Source: Clostridium tetanomorphum (GTDB lineage Bacteria > Bacillota > Clostridia > Clostridiales > Clostridiaceae). From it: a stretch of 64,000 bases of DNA. The stretch lies in contig NZ_JAGGKA010000023.1 in NCBI RefSeq assembly GCF_017873215.1, forward strand, positions 1 through 64,000. Reading direction: 5' to 3'. Below are positions 56,059 to 64,000 of the stretch, piece by piece (within the stretch, counting starts at the first letter, position 1; every line of letters starts with the position of its first letter). The position numbers were made by a program, and so were the translations under genes. Below the pieces are notes generated by a model. The model was not told the origin of the DNA. It did not search any database and saw nothing but the letters and a program-made list of their open reading frames with translations.

Positions 56059-57759
56059 ATGACCAATATGCTTGTTTTAGTCCAGTTTATTTTTACCATA
56101 ATTATGGGATTATATTTTTTCAATGCATTAAAAGGGCAACAGACAAATAAAATAGTAATTGATAAAGAAAGTAGAAAAGAAATGGATAATTTAAAAAAGT
56201 TAAGAAATATAAAGCTTTCTGAACCATTAACTGAAAGAAGTAGACCAACTTCTTTTGATGAGGTAATAGGGCAAGAAAAAGGAATTAAGGCATTACAGGC
56301 AGCCTTGTGTGGTCCTAATCCACAGCATGTAATAATCTATGGGCCACCAGGGGTTGGGAAAACAGCTGCAGCTAGATTAGTATTACAGGATGCTAAAATT
56401 AAAGAATACTCTCCTTTTAAAAAAGCTGCTAAATTTGTAGAAATAGATGCAACTACTATAAGATTTGATGATAGGGGCATAGCAGATCCACTAATAGGAT
56501 CAGTACATGATCCTATTTATCAAGGAGCAGGACCTTTAGGAATAGCTGGCATTCCACAACCTAAACCTGGAGCTGTAACTAAAGCTCATGGAGGTGTTTT
56601 GTTTATTGATGAAATAGGAGAATTACATCCCATTGAAATGAATAAGCTATTAAAGGTTTTAGAAGATAGAAAAGTATTTTTAGATAGTGCGTACTATAAT
56701 TCATCAGATCCTAATATGCCAACTTATATAAGAGACATATTTGAAAATGGATTACCAGCAGATTTTAGATTAGTAGGAGCAACTACAAGGAATCCAGAAG
56801 AAATTGCTCCAGCATTACGTTCTAGGTGTGTAGAAGTATTTTTTAGGTCTCTTTTACCAGAGGAAATAGAAAGTATAGCTAAAAATGCTGCTAATAAAAT
56901 TGGATTTAAATTAGAAGAAAAAGCATGTAAAACTATAGGTAAATATTCTAACAATGGTAGAGATGCTGTTAATCTTGTCCAGTTAGCATCAGGAATTGCA
57001 CTAAATGATAAAAGAGACGAAATAAATGTGTGTGATGTGGAATGGATAATTGAAAATGGTCATTATTCACCAAGACCAGAGATAAAAATTTATAATACGC
57101 CTAGAATTGGATATGTTAATGGTTTAGCAGTTTATGGAGCTAATATGGGAACAGTTATGGAAATAGAAGTTACAGCAATAAAAAGTAGCTCAAGAAAAGG
57201 AAGCATAAATGTAACAGGAATTGTAGAGGAAGAGCAAATAAGCTCTTATGATAGGAAAGTAAGGAGAAAGAGTACTGCTAAATGTTCTGTAGAAAATGTA
57301 ACAACTGCTCTTCAAAATGTATTTAATCTAAATTTAGACGAATATCATATACATGTAAATTTTCCAGGTGGAGTTCCAGTAGATGGACCATCAGCTGGAA
57401 TTAGTATAGCTACTGCTATATATAGTGCAGTAAAAGAAGTTTTTGTAGATAATGAAGTAGCTATGACTGGCGAAATATCTTTATATGGAGAAGTAAAGCC
57501 AGTAGGAGGAATAAATAGCAAGATACAAGCAGCTATAAAAGCTGGTGCTAAAAAAGTACTAATACCTTATGATAATTGGCAGGAAAATTTTTCCGATATA
57601 ACAGAAGCAAAGATAATAGCAGTAAAAAATGTAAAAGAAGTTATAAAAGAGGCTTTAGTGCAAGAAAAAAATATTTCAAAGCACAATTCTATGCAAATAA
57701 GTACAGACATATTATCGGCAGATTCATTAAATAATCCAGGAAATTCTGTTAGTGGATAA
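56059..57759 (+). CDS. lonB: Membrane-anchored LonB-type protease
   Basis: A 566-residue AAA+ protease. The N-terminus has a membrane helix (about 4-22) and lacks the large LonA N-domain. Walker A is GPPGVGKTAA, Walker B is GVLFIDEIGEL and the AAA lid follows. The Ser-Lys protease domain (about 370-560) has VPVDGPSAGISIA with the catalytic Ser and a Lys in VGGINSKIQAAIKAGAKKV. The ATG at 56059 follows GGGAGGATAGG. In Bacillus LonB is a forespore (sigma-F) protease; a sporulation role here is inference, since no clear sigma-F site was found. Confidence 0.93.
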   Translation: MTNMLVLVQFIFTIIMGLYFFNALKGQQTNKIVIDKESRKEMDNLKKLRNIKLSEPLTERSRPTSFDEVIGQEKGIKALQAALCGPNPQHVIIYGPPGVGKTAAARLVLQDAKIKEYSPFKKAAKFVEIDATTIRFDDRGIADPLIGSVHDPIYQGAGPLGIAGIPQPKPGAVTKAHGGVLFIDEIGELHPIEMNKLLKVLEDRKVFLDSAYYNSSDPNMPTYIRDIFENGLPADFRLVGATTRNPEEIAPALRSRCVEVFFRSLLPEEIESIAKNAANKIGFKLEEKACKTIGKYSNNGRDAVNLVQLASGIALNDKRDEINVCDVEWIIENGHYSPRPEIKIYNTPRIGYVNGLAVYGANMGTVMEIEVTAIKSSSRKGSINVTGIVEEEQISSYDRKVRRKSTAKCSVENVTTALQNVFNLNLDEYHIHVNFPGGVPVDGPSAGISIATAIYSAVKEVFVDNEVAMTGEISLYGEVKPVGGINSKIQAAIKAGAKKVLIPYDNWQENFSDITEAKIIAVKNVKEVIKEALVQEKNISKHNSMQISTDILSADSLNNPGNSVSG

Positions 57760-57761
57760 TC

Positions 57762-57795
57762 TATATCTCCTTTCACAAGAAAGGAGATATACTAT
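57762..57795 (+). terminator. Hairpin after lonB
   Basis: TATATCTCCTTT and AAAGGAGATATA form a perfect 12-pair stem with a six-base loop. The T tract is weak, so termination may be incomplete. Confidence 0.65.
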
Positions 57796-57876
57796 TTATC
57801 CAACTAAGTAAACTTTATTTTAAGTTAAGAATCAATTTATGAAATTATAATTTATGTAATTATTGTTATTTTAGAA

Positions 57877-57905
57877 TTGAAAAAAATTTCTTTTATGGTT
57901 ATAAT
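57877..57905 (+). promoter_or_regulatory. Sigma-A-type promoter of lonA
   Basis: TTGAAA (57877-57882) and TATAAT (57900-57905), spacer 17 nt, lie about 80 nt before the start. No CIRCE or CtsR-like repeat is visible nearby. Confidence 0.7.
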
Positions 57906-57984
57906 ATATTAGTCTAACTATACAAAAAAAACAAAATTTCAATATGTTATATAGTTAATCCAAATATAAAGTGAGGGGAGAAAT

Positions 57985-60306
57985 ATGGAAAATAAATTAA
58001 AAGTTCTTCCTCTAATTCCTCTTAGGGGTATTACTATATTTCCTTATATGGTTATGCATTTTGATGTAGGAAGGGAAAAGTCTATTTTGGCATTAGAAGA
58101 AGCTATGCTTAATGGACAGGAAATTTTTTTAGCTACTCAAAAAGAAGCAAAAGTAGAAGAACCAGAAGAAAATGATATATTTAAAATGGGAACTATTTGT
58201 AATATAAAGCAAATATTAAAGTTACCAGGAGATACAGTAAGAGTTTTAGTAGAAGGGGAAAGTAGAGCAAGTATTGAAGAAGTATTGCAAAAAGAACCGT
58301 ATTTTAAAGTTCAGATAGAGGAACTAAGAGATATAGAATGTGTACAAAATAATAAATGCGAAGCTCTATTACGTTCAGTAAGGAAAGCATTTGACGAATA
58401 CATAAAATTATCTGGTAATATTCCTACAGAAACATTACTTAACTTAGATGATATAGAAAATCCAGGAAGATTCTCAGATATAGTAAGTTCTTATTTAATA
58501 TTAAAACAAGATAAAAAACAAGAGCTTTTAGAAGCATATGATGTATCTGAAAGATTAGAAAAACTACTAATTATTTTAAATAATGAGCTAGATGTATTAA
58601 AGATTGAACGAAAAATAGGAATAAAGGTTAAAAATAAGATAGATAAAGTACAAAAAGAATATTATTTAAGGGAGCAATTGAAAGCAATACAGGAAGAGTT
58701 AGGAGAAGAGGATGAGGATAAGAAAGAAATAAATAGATATAAAAATAAGATAAATAAGGCAAAGTTTCCTAAGTCTGTAAAAGATAAAGCTCTTTATGAA
58801 TTAGACAGATTAAAAAATAGTGGTTCATATTCTGCAGAAGGTGGAGTTATAAGAACTTACTTAGATTGGATTTTAGATTTACCTTGGAATGGTAAAACAG
58901 AAGACAATTTAGACATAAAAAGAGCAAGAGAAATATTAAAAAAAGAGCATTATGGATTAGAAGATGTAAAAAATAGGATAATTGAATTCTTGGCTGTAAA
59001 GAAAATGAGCAATTCATTGAGAGGTCCTATATTATGTCTTGTAGGTCCACCAGGGGTTGGAAAAACTTCTATTGCTAAATCTATTGCTCATGCACTAAAT
59101 AGAAATTTTGTTAGAATGTCTTTAGGTGGAGTGAGAGATGAAGCTGAAATAAGAGGACATAGGAAGACATATGTAGGAGCTATTCCAGGTAGAATAATAT
59201 ATGGATTGAAGCAAGCAAAATCTAAAAATCCATTGTTTCTATTAGATGAAATAGATAAAATGAGTAATGATTTTAGAGGAGATCCTGCAGATGCCTTATT
59301 AGAGGTTTTAGATAGTGAACAAAATAGTACTTTTAGGGATCATTATTTAGAATTAGATTTTGATTTATCAGATGTACTATTTATAACAACTGCAAATACT
59401 TTACATACTATTCCAAGACCTTTAATGGATAGAATGGAAGTTATAGAAGTATCAGGATATACAACAGAAGAAAAATTTCACATAGCTAAAGAACATCTTA
59501 TACCTAAAAAATTGACTGAACACAATGTGGAACATGGAGTGATAGATATTTCAGATTCTGCAATACATTTTATTATAGATAGTTATACTAGAGAATCTGG
59601 AGTTAGAAATTTAGAAAGAAAAATAGCATCTCTTATAAGAAAAGCTATTGCGGAAATGGTAGAAAAGGATAAGAAGAAGCTAAATATAACAGTAAATAAT
59701 ATAAAAAAATATTTGGGACCAGTTATATATACTTATGATAAGGCCAATACTGTAGATCAAGTTGGAGTAGTTATGGGAATGGCTTGGACCGGATATGGTG
59801 GTGATACTCTTCCAATAGAAGTAACTGTTATGGCTGGTTCAGGGAAATTAGAATTAACAGGTCAATTGGGAGATGTAATGAAAGAATCAGCTAAAACTGG
59901 TTATAGTTATGTTAGAGCTAATGCTAATAAATATGATATTAGTCCTGAGTTCTATAAGAATAAAGATGTACATATACATGTTCCAGAAGGTGCAGTGCCA
60001 AAAGATGGACCTTCAGCGGGAATAACAATGACCACAGCTATGGTATCTGCATTAAGTGGAAAAAAAGTGAAACATAATGTAGCAATGACAGGGGAAATAA
60101 CATTAACAGGAAGAGTACTTCCAATAGGAGGACTAAAAGAGAAAACATTAGCTGCATTTAGGGCAGGAATAGATACAGTTATTATTCCAAAAGACAATGA
60201 AAAAGATTTAACAAAGATACCAAAATCAATAAAGAACAAAATGAGATTTATAATTGTTCAAAATATAGATGAAGTATTGGATACTGCTTTGATAACAAAT
60301 AAATAA
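57985..60306 (+). CDS. lon: ATP-dependent protease LonA
   Basis: A 773-residue soluble Lon. The N-terminal substrate domain (about 8-200) begins VLPLIPLRGITIFPYM. A coiled linker with EYYLREQLKAIQEELGEED follows, then the AAA+ domain with GPPGVGKTSIAKSIA and PLFLLDEIDKM. The C-terminal protease domain has GAVPKDGPSAGITM with the catalytic Ser and LPIGGLKEKTLAAFRAG with the Lys. It degrades misfolded and regulatory proteins. GAGGGGAG precedes the ATG. The engB gene follows after 15 nt, an order shared with Bacillus. Confidence 0.97.
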   Translation: MENKLKVLPLIPLRGITIFPYMVMHFDVGREKSILALEEAMLNGQEIFLATQKEAKVEEPEENDIFKMGTICNIKQILKLPGDTVRVLVEGESRASIEEVLQKEPYFKVQIEELRDIECVQNNKCEALLRSVRKAFDEYIKLSGNIPTETLLNLDDIENPGRFSDIVSSYLILKQDKKQELLEAYDVSERLEKLLIILNNELDVLKIERKIGIKVKNKIDKVQKEYYLREQLKAIQEELGEEDEDKKEINRYKNKINKAKFPKSVKDKALYELDRLKNSGSYSAEGGVIRTYLDWILDLPWNGKTEDNLDIKRAREILKKEHYGLEDVKNRIIEFLAVKKMSNSLRGPILCLVGPPGVGKTSIAKSIAHALNRNFVRMSLGGVRDEAEIRGHRKTYVGAIPGRIIYGLKQAKSKNPLFLLDEIDKMSNDFRGDPADALLEVLDSEQNSTFRDHYLELDFDLSDVLFITTANTLHTIPRPLMDRMEVIEVSGYTTEEKFHIAKEHLIPKKLTEHNVEHGVIDISDSAIHFIIDSYTRESGVRNLERKIASLIRKAIAEMVEKDKKKLNITVNNIKKYLGPVIYTYDKANTVDQVGVVMGMAWTGYGGDTLPIEVTVMAGSGKLELTGQLGDVMKESAKTGYSYVRANANKYDISPEFYKNKDVHIHVPEGAVPKDGPSAGITMTTAMVSALSGKKVKHNVAMTGEITLTGRVLPIGGLKEKTLAAFRAGIDTVIIPKDNEKDLTKIPKSIKNKMRFIIVQNIDEVLDTALITNK

Positions 60307-60321
60307 GTTGGAGAGATAAAA

Positions 60322-60918
60322 ATGGAGATAAAACAAGCTGAATTTGTAAAGTCTGCTGTAACTCCAGATCAATATCCTGAAAGTGATTTAATAGAGATAG
60401 CTTTTGTAGGAAGATCTAATGTAGGTAAATCTTCTTTAATAAATAATTTGACCAATAGAAGAAAATTAGTTAAAGTTAGTTCTACTCCAGGTAAAACAAA
60501 ATTAATTAATTTTTTTCTTATTAATAATAGCTTTTGTTTTGTTGATTTACCTGGATATGGTTATGCAAAGGTATCAAAACAGGAAAAGTTAAGTTGGAGT
60601 AAGACGATAGAAAATTACCTTTTAAATAGACCTCAATTAAAAAAAATAATATTACTTGTAGATTGTAGACATAAACCTACTGAAGATGATATTACCATGT
60701 ACAATTGGATAAAACATTATGGATATGATTCAGTAGTGGTAGCTACTAAAAGTGATAAGTTAAATAGAAGTGAGCTATTTAAGAGTGAAAAACTTATAAG
60801 AGAAACTTTAGGTATGGATAAGGAAGAAAAGCTAATATTTTATTCCACTTTGAAAAAGAGAGGAAAAGAAGAACTTTTGGATAATATTTCTGGTTATTTA
60901 CAAAAAACTGAAGAATAG
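60322..60918 (+). CDS. engB: Ribosome-assembly GTPase EngB/YsxC
   Basis: A 198-residue GTPase needed for 50S subunit assembly. G1 is [10 protein letters not shown]3 is [10 protein letters not shown] and G4 is ATKSDKL, with the family opening [19 protein letters not shown]. It is coupled to lonA in one transcript. Confidence 0.96.
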   Translation: MEIKQAEFVKSAVTPDQYPESDLIEIAFVGRSNVGKSSLINNLTNRRKLVKVSSTPGKTKLINFFLINNSFCFVDLPGYGYAKVSKQEKLSWSKTIENYLLNRPQLKKIILLVDCRHKPTEDDITMYNWIKHYGYDSVVVATKSDKLNRSELFKSEKLIRETLGMDKEEKLIFYSTLKKRGKEELLDNISGYLQKTEE

Positions 60919-60936
60919 TATATATATAAAATTAAA

Positions 60937-60976
60937 GGCATGTAGTACTTTTATACGCACTACATGCCATATATTT
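60937..60976 (+). terminator. Hairpin after engB
   Basis: The ten-pair stem GGCATGTAGT / ACTACATGCC has a 12-base loop and a short AT-rich tail with TTTT. Likely the end of the lonA-engB transcript. Confidence 0.7.
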
Positions 60977-61024
60977 TATATATGGACTTTATAAATTATA
61001 ATATATATGGGGTGGTTATTGAAT

Positions 61025-61747
61025 ATGAAGATTAATTTAATAAAAGATTTTATAGTATATATATTAATATATTTCTTACCATTATTAGTATTTTGGAAGT
61101 TATCTTTGAATAAAAGCAGAAAAAAAATAACCTTATTAGTAATAAGTATTTTATATATTGCATTTAGTATATTTACACAAAATCTATTGCCATTTATATT
61201 AATTTTAATTTGTATTAGATATTTGAAATATGATATTGAGCTCTATGATGATTACTATAAATACAATTTTGGATTTAAAGATTTAAACTTTATAAAGGCT
61301 TTAAAGTATTCTATATTTTCATATATGCTTACGTTAATTATAGCTACTTTAGCATTAAGTTTTTTTTCAGTTTTTAAAGTGCCTTTAAAGGAACAAGAAA
61401 TAGTTACTATTATGGCAAAGTTGCCCTTGAAAAAGTTCATTATAATGATGCCTGTAACAATTATATTTGCACCAGTAGTAGAGGAATTTATTTTTAGATG
61501 GTTACTTTTTGAGAAAGTATTCAAAGATAAAGTAGGTATATATTTATCAGCTTTTATAACTAGTTTAATATTTAGTATAGTTCATTTTAATATAAAATCA
61601 TTTCCAGCTATATTTTGGATAGGATTATTTAATTGTTTTTTAATTAATAAAAAGGGATATTGGTATGCTGTGATTAATCATAGTATATTTAACTCCATAT
61701 CAACTTTTGTATTGCTTTTTGGAAAGTTAGGAATTATAAATATTTAA
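61025..61747 (+). CDS. CPBP-family intramembrane metalloprotease
   Basis: A 240-residue polytopic membrane protein with about seven segments. The CPBP (CAAX/Abi) motifs are seen: EEFIFRWLLFE (EExxxR) in the middle, SIVHFNI with the next His, and INHSIFNS near the end. Related proteins are prenyl-peptide or bacteriocin-immunity proteases. The ATG at 61025 is used because GGGGTGG lies 9 nt before it; a longer form from 61007 would include that site. It is monocistronic and its target is unknown. Confidence 0.85.
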   Translation: MKINLIKDFIVYILIYFLPLLVFWKLSLNKSRKKITLLVISILYIAFSIFTQNLLPFILILICIRYLKYDIELYDDYYKYNFGFKDLNFIKALKYSIFSYMLTLIIATLALSFFSVFKVPLKEQEIVTIMAKLPLKKFIIMMPVTIIFAPVVEEFIFRWLLFEKVFKDKVGIYLSAFITSLIFSIVHFNIKSFPAIFWIGLFNCFLINKKGYWYAVINHSIFNSISTFVLLFGKLGIINI

Positions 61748-61885
61748 ATATATTATAGATAAAAATAAATGATTAAGAAAGTCAATTATTTTTATCTTTT
61801 TTTATGTGTCAAAATAAAAAAATAAGAATAGTATATATTAGAAACACAAAAGAAATAAGTGAATCTTCTGAAAGGAGGAAGTAAA

Positions 61886-62305
61886 GTGGATTTCAACAGC
61901 CTGGTGAATGGATTTTTATCCGGAGATAACACTACATCTTTAAAAACTTCAACAACTCCATTTAGCAATCTAGGCATATGGGTCATATTGTTGCTTATAA
62001 TATTAGGCTGTGGATGTGGCGGATATGGCTATGGCTATGGAGGCGGTTATGGTGATTGTTGTTGTTGTGAGAGAAAACATCGAAAACATCATAAAAAATA
62101 CTGTGGCTGTGGCTGTGGTTACGGTGGATATGGAGGATATGGAGGATATGGCGGCTACGGATGTGGGTGCTTTGATGACTGCTTCATATTTATCATAGTA
62201 ATCGCAATATTGGTATTATGCTCATGCAAAGGAACAAAAGGATGCTGTGATAACAGCATAATTAGCTTAGATAATGATAATTTAAGAACAGTGGAAGAGG
62301 AGTAG
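61886..62305 (+). CDS. Gly/Cys/Tyr-rich two-segment protein, spore-coat-like
   Basis: A 139-residue protein. A polar N-terminus (1-28) is followed by a hydrophobic segment (about 29-41), a Gly-Tyr-Cys tract, a CCCC cluster, a basic patch (ERKHRKHHKKY) and CGCGCGY with four GGY repeats. A second hydrophobic segment (about 105-118, IFIIVIAILVL) and an acidic tail follow. The GTG at 61886 follows AAGGAGGAAG; earlier starts lack a site. The composition recalls coat or YjcZ-like proteins, but no homologue can be asserted. It is followed by two more odd small genes. Confidence 0.7.
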   Translation: MDFNSLVNGFLSGDNTTSLKTSTTPFSNLGIWVILLLIILGCGCGGYGYGYGGGYGDCCCCERKHRKHHKKYCGCGCGYGGYGGYGGYGGYGCGCFDDCFIFIIVIAILVLCSCKGTKGCCDNSIISLDNDNLRTVEEE

Positions 62306-62347
62306 GTTACAAATAAAACCATTGCCCAGAAGAAAGGGGGGTTTAGC

Positions 62348-62578
62348 ATGTCAAGAAGATATTGTCCAACAAGAGGAAGCGGAAATGGTCTGTTAATATT
62401 AATATTAATAGTTCTACAATTTAACTGCTTTAATAATAGATGTAATGATCATTCACACGACAATAAGTGTATAATAGATAATAGTTTATTGTTTATTATA
62501 GCATTATACTTCTTATGCTGTTGTGGAAACTTCAACTTATGTTGTGGCGGATATGATTATGGCAGATGTAGATACTAG
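62348..62578 (+). CDS. Small Cys-rich membrane protein
   Basis: A 76-residue protein with hydrophobic segments at about 14-25 and 46-57. Cysteines occur at C6, C27 and C32 and in a dense C-terminal CCCGNFNLCCGGYDYGRCRY. It shares the Gly-Tyr-Cys ending style and two-segment layout of its upstream neighbour. AAGGGGGG precedes the ATG. It is likely cotranscribed with the gene 42 nt upstream. Function is unknown. Confidence 0.65.
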   Translation: MSRRYCPTRGSGNGLLILILIVLQFNCFNNRCNDHSHDNKCIIDNSLLFIIALYFLCCCGNFNLCCGGYDYGRCRY

Positions 62579-62586
62579 AAACAATG

Positions 62587-62607
62587 AGGAGGGCATATGC
62601 CCTCCTT
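62587..62607 (+). promoter_or_regulatory. Hairpin with anti-Shine-Dalgarno arm
   Basis: AGGAGGGC (62587-62594) pairs with GCCCTCCT (62599-62606) around ATAT. The right arm CCCTCCTT (62600-62607) is also a perfect complement of AAGGAGGG at 62631-62638, the ribosome binding site of the next gene. The two pairings exclude each other. There is no T tract, so it is not an obvious terminator. Confidence 0.45.
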
Positions 62608-62640
62608 GCTAATAAATATCCATAACTAAGAAGGAGGGAT

Positions 62641-62979
62641 ATGATGTCTAAAAAAAGAAAACATAGAAAACATAGGAACATAGATGATAATAACAATAAC
62701 AATATGAATAACAATATGAATAATGATTTAATGGAAATGATAAATAATATAGATAAAGAACAATTATCTTCATTATTGGCTAATTTTAATTTAGGAAATA
62801 ACAATGAAGGAAATAATATAGAAAGTAATCTAAATAATAATCTAAACAATAATTTAAATAATTCAGACAAGACTCTACAGCTTTTATATGCTTTAAAACC
62901 TATGGTTAATGCGGAAAGAGGCGCTATGATAGATAGATTAATTCAACTTTATTCTATAGGAAGAATACTAACAAAATAA
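62641..62979 (+). CDS. Asn-rich small protein
   Basis: A 112-residue protein. A very basic opening (MSKKRKHRKHRN) is followed by two Asn-rich low-complexity tracts (about 15-30 and 52-75) and a conserved-looking helical end (TLQLLYALKPMVNAERGAMI, then DRLIQLYSIGRILTK). The basic KKRKHRKH motif echoes ERKHRKHHKKY in the first protein of the cluster. AAGGAGGG lies 2 nt before two consecutive ATG codons; the second gives better spacing. Function is unknown. Confidence 0.65.
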   Translation: MMSKKRKHRKHRNIDDNNNNNMNNNMNNDLMEMINNIDKEQLSSLLANFNLGNNNEGNNIESNLNNNLNNNLNNSDKTLQLLYALKPMVNAERGAMIDRLIQLYSIGRILTK

Positions 62980-62987
62980 TTTATATA

Positions 62988-63013
62988 AATAGAAAGACTT
63001 AAGTCTTTCTATT
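62988..63013. terminator. Bidirectional terminator
   Basis: The palindrome AATAGAAAGAC TTAA GTCTTTCTATT lies between the Asn-rich gene (+) and the bactofilin gene (-), with A/T-rich tails on both sides. Confidence 0.78.
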
Positions 63014-63026
63014 ATTTTAGCATAAA

Positions 63027-63407
63027 TTATTCCAATTCATATATTTCTTCAGAGCTTACAATACTGCATCGTCCTTCAAAAACTCCCCCATCTTTAATAA
63101 TTATATTTTTGATATTTATATCTCCTGTTATTTTTCCATAGTTTTCAATAGTTAAAATTCCTTCACAAGATATATTCCCTTCTACCTTACCGCTTACATA
63201 AGCATTTTTACAAGATATATCACCTTTACAATATCCAGTAGAACCCAATATAATATCATCTTTCCATATTATATTACCTTCTAAATACCCATCAATTTTT
63301 AAAAGATTTTCACCTTTTAAAGATCCTATTATGCTGCATCCATCGCCAATCAAAGTTTCTATGTTGTTTATATTTTTATCCTTTTCTTTGTCAGAAGAAT
63401 TGAACAT
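63027..63407 (-). CDS. Bactofilin-like polymer-forming protein
   Basis: A 126-residue protein with an N-terminal charged stretch (1-15) and a right-handed beta-helix core (about 18-115). The repeated pattern GDGCSIIGSLKGENLLKIDG, LEGNI, CKGDISCKNAYVSGKVEGNI and YGKITGDINIKNI is the bactofilin (DUF583) fold. These proteins form cytoskeletal filaments and often recruit wall enzymes. The ribosome binding site is GGGAGG in reverse about 7 nt upstream. It is convergent with the Asn-rich gene. Confidence 0.88.
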   Translation of the reverse strand: MFNSSDKEKDKNINNIETLIGDGCSIIGSLKGENLLKIDGYLEGNIIWKDDIILGSTGYCKGDISCKNAYVSGKVEGNISCEGILTIENYGKITGDINIKNIIIKDGGVFEGRCSIVSSEEIYELE

Positions 63408-63599
63408 ATAATAAACCTCCCTTTATATGTATCTTAAGATAAATATATTTATGGATGTAAACATTTAGTACTAAAAAATGTTTATATTTATTAAAAGGAA
63501 TGATAAAATCTAAATTTTAAATTTATATAAAATTTTACTAAAATTTATATAAAAAAACACGATAAAAGTAAAGATAGATACTTAGGAGGTATAAATAAT

Positions 63600-64000
63600 A
63601 TGTCAAAAGTAGCACATTTAATAGAAATGTTAATAACATTACAATATAAAAAATTGACCACAGCATCTGAATTAGCAGATGTTTTACAAGTGGACAAAAA
63701 AACTATATATAGATATATAAATAACTTAAATTTAGCTAATATACCTGTACATACGAAAAAGGGAAGATATGGAGGATTTTATATAGATGAATCTTTCTAT
63801 ATGAAGCCTCCTAAATTAAGCTTTGAGGAGTTACAATCGCTGATAGCTGTAGAAAAAAATTTAGAAGATAGTAGCTTTCCTTTTAAAAAAGATTTGAGAA
63901 ATGCAGTATCTAAAATAAAAAGTATATGTGTAAATGATGATAAAGAGTTAGCTGAAAAAATAGATAAAACTAGTTTTAAAATCTATAATATAGCTAATGA
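63600..64000 (+). CDS. HTH/WYL-type transcriptional regulator (partial)
   Basis: The first 133 codons of a regulator cut by the window edge. An N-terminal winged HTH (MSKVAHLIEMLITLQYKKLT, ASELADVLQVDKKTIYRYIN) is followed by RYGGFYIDESFYMKPPKLSF, the usual bridge to a WYL domain. AGGAGGT lies 8 nt upstream of the ATG. The ligand-binding part is not in the window. Confidence 0.82.
   Translation, partial: MSKVAHLIEMLITLQYKKLTTASELADVLQVDKKTIYRYINNLNLANIPVHTKKGRYGGFYIDESFYMKPPKLSFEELQSLIAVEKNLEDSSFPFKKDLRNAVSKIKSICVNDDKELAEKIDKTSFKIYNIAN

Noticed and set aside
62010-62198. Alternative frame inside the Gly/Cys/Tyr-rich gene
   Set aside because: It arises from the GGY-type repeats read in another frame and has no start site of its own.

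Overview
The window is very AT-rich, densely coded and mostly on the + strand. It looks like a chromosomal segment of a Clostridium sensu stricto species, in the broad neighbourhood of C. botulinum, C. sporogenes and C. tetani. The signs are gene content (GatCAB, a tig-clpP-clpX-lonB-lonA-engB block, small clostridial Cys-rich and Gly/Cys-rich proteins), codon use, strong AGGAGG ribosome binding sites, frequent GTG/TTG starts and compact U-tailed terminators. I see no rRNA genes, CRISPR array, prophage or complete insertion sequence. The species assignment is inference.

Layout. 0-0.75 kb: decayed phage-lysis-like remnants and an intact small holin-like protein. 0.9-6 kb: OmpR-type response regulator, VanS-like histidine kinase, an ABC ATPase and two paralogous membrane permeases, followed by a decayed membrane-protein gene. 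6.6-8.5 kb: pgi and a DUF188 protein. 8.6-13.7 kb: type I pullulanase (- strand), divergent from a seven-repeat triple-tyrosine-like protein and a lytic transglycosylase. 13.8-15.1 kb: RsuA-type pseudouridine synthase, a candidate small RNA with two C-rich hairpin loops, and a YerC/TrpR-like regulator. 15.4-19.3 kb: AbgA-like hydrolase, an AbgT-like transporter with an apparent in-frame loss of about 130 residues, a 98-bp MITE-like element and a second M20 hydrolase. 19.5-27.5 kb: pcrA, ligA, a small membrane protein and gatCAB. 27.6-33.1 kb: small proteins, an oligopeptide-binding-like lipoprotein, an unrecognised 458-residue protein, rdgB and a YfcE-type phosphoesterase.

33.2-35.15 kb is an array of 21 tRNA genes built from two near-identical blocks behind one strong promoter. 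35.4-39.2 kb holds a YmaF-like protein, a dicarboxylate/amino-acid symporter and an ABC exporter. 39.3-44.8 kb is a purine salvage operon: guanine riboswitch, xpt and a NupNOPQ-type nucleoside transporter. 44.8-50.5 kb is the pyrimidine operon (pyrB, a truncated pyrI, pyrC, pyrF, pyrK, pyrD, pyrE) behind a PyrR-type attenuator. 50.7-52.4 kb: an anchored protein of unknown function and a TIM-barrel isomerase-like protein. 52.5-60.9 kb: trigger factor, ClpP, ClpX, LonB, LonA and EngB. 61-64 kb: a CPBP protease, three unusual small proteins (Gly/Cys/Tyr-rich, Cys-rich membrane, Asn-rich), a bactofilin and the start of a WYL-type regulator cut by the window edge.

The purine and pyrimidine operons sit side by side and are both controlled by transcription attenuation in the leader. 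The least conventional features are the candidate C-rich-loop small RNA, the ATCase regulatory chain that has lost its nucleotide-binding half, the internally deleted AbgT next to a MITE-like element, the duplicated tRNA array and the compositionally odd cluster at 61.9-63.0 kb.
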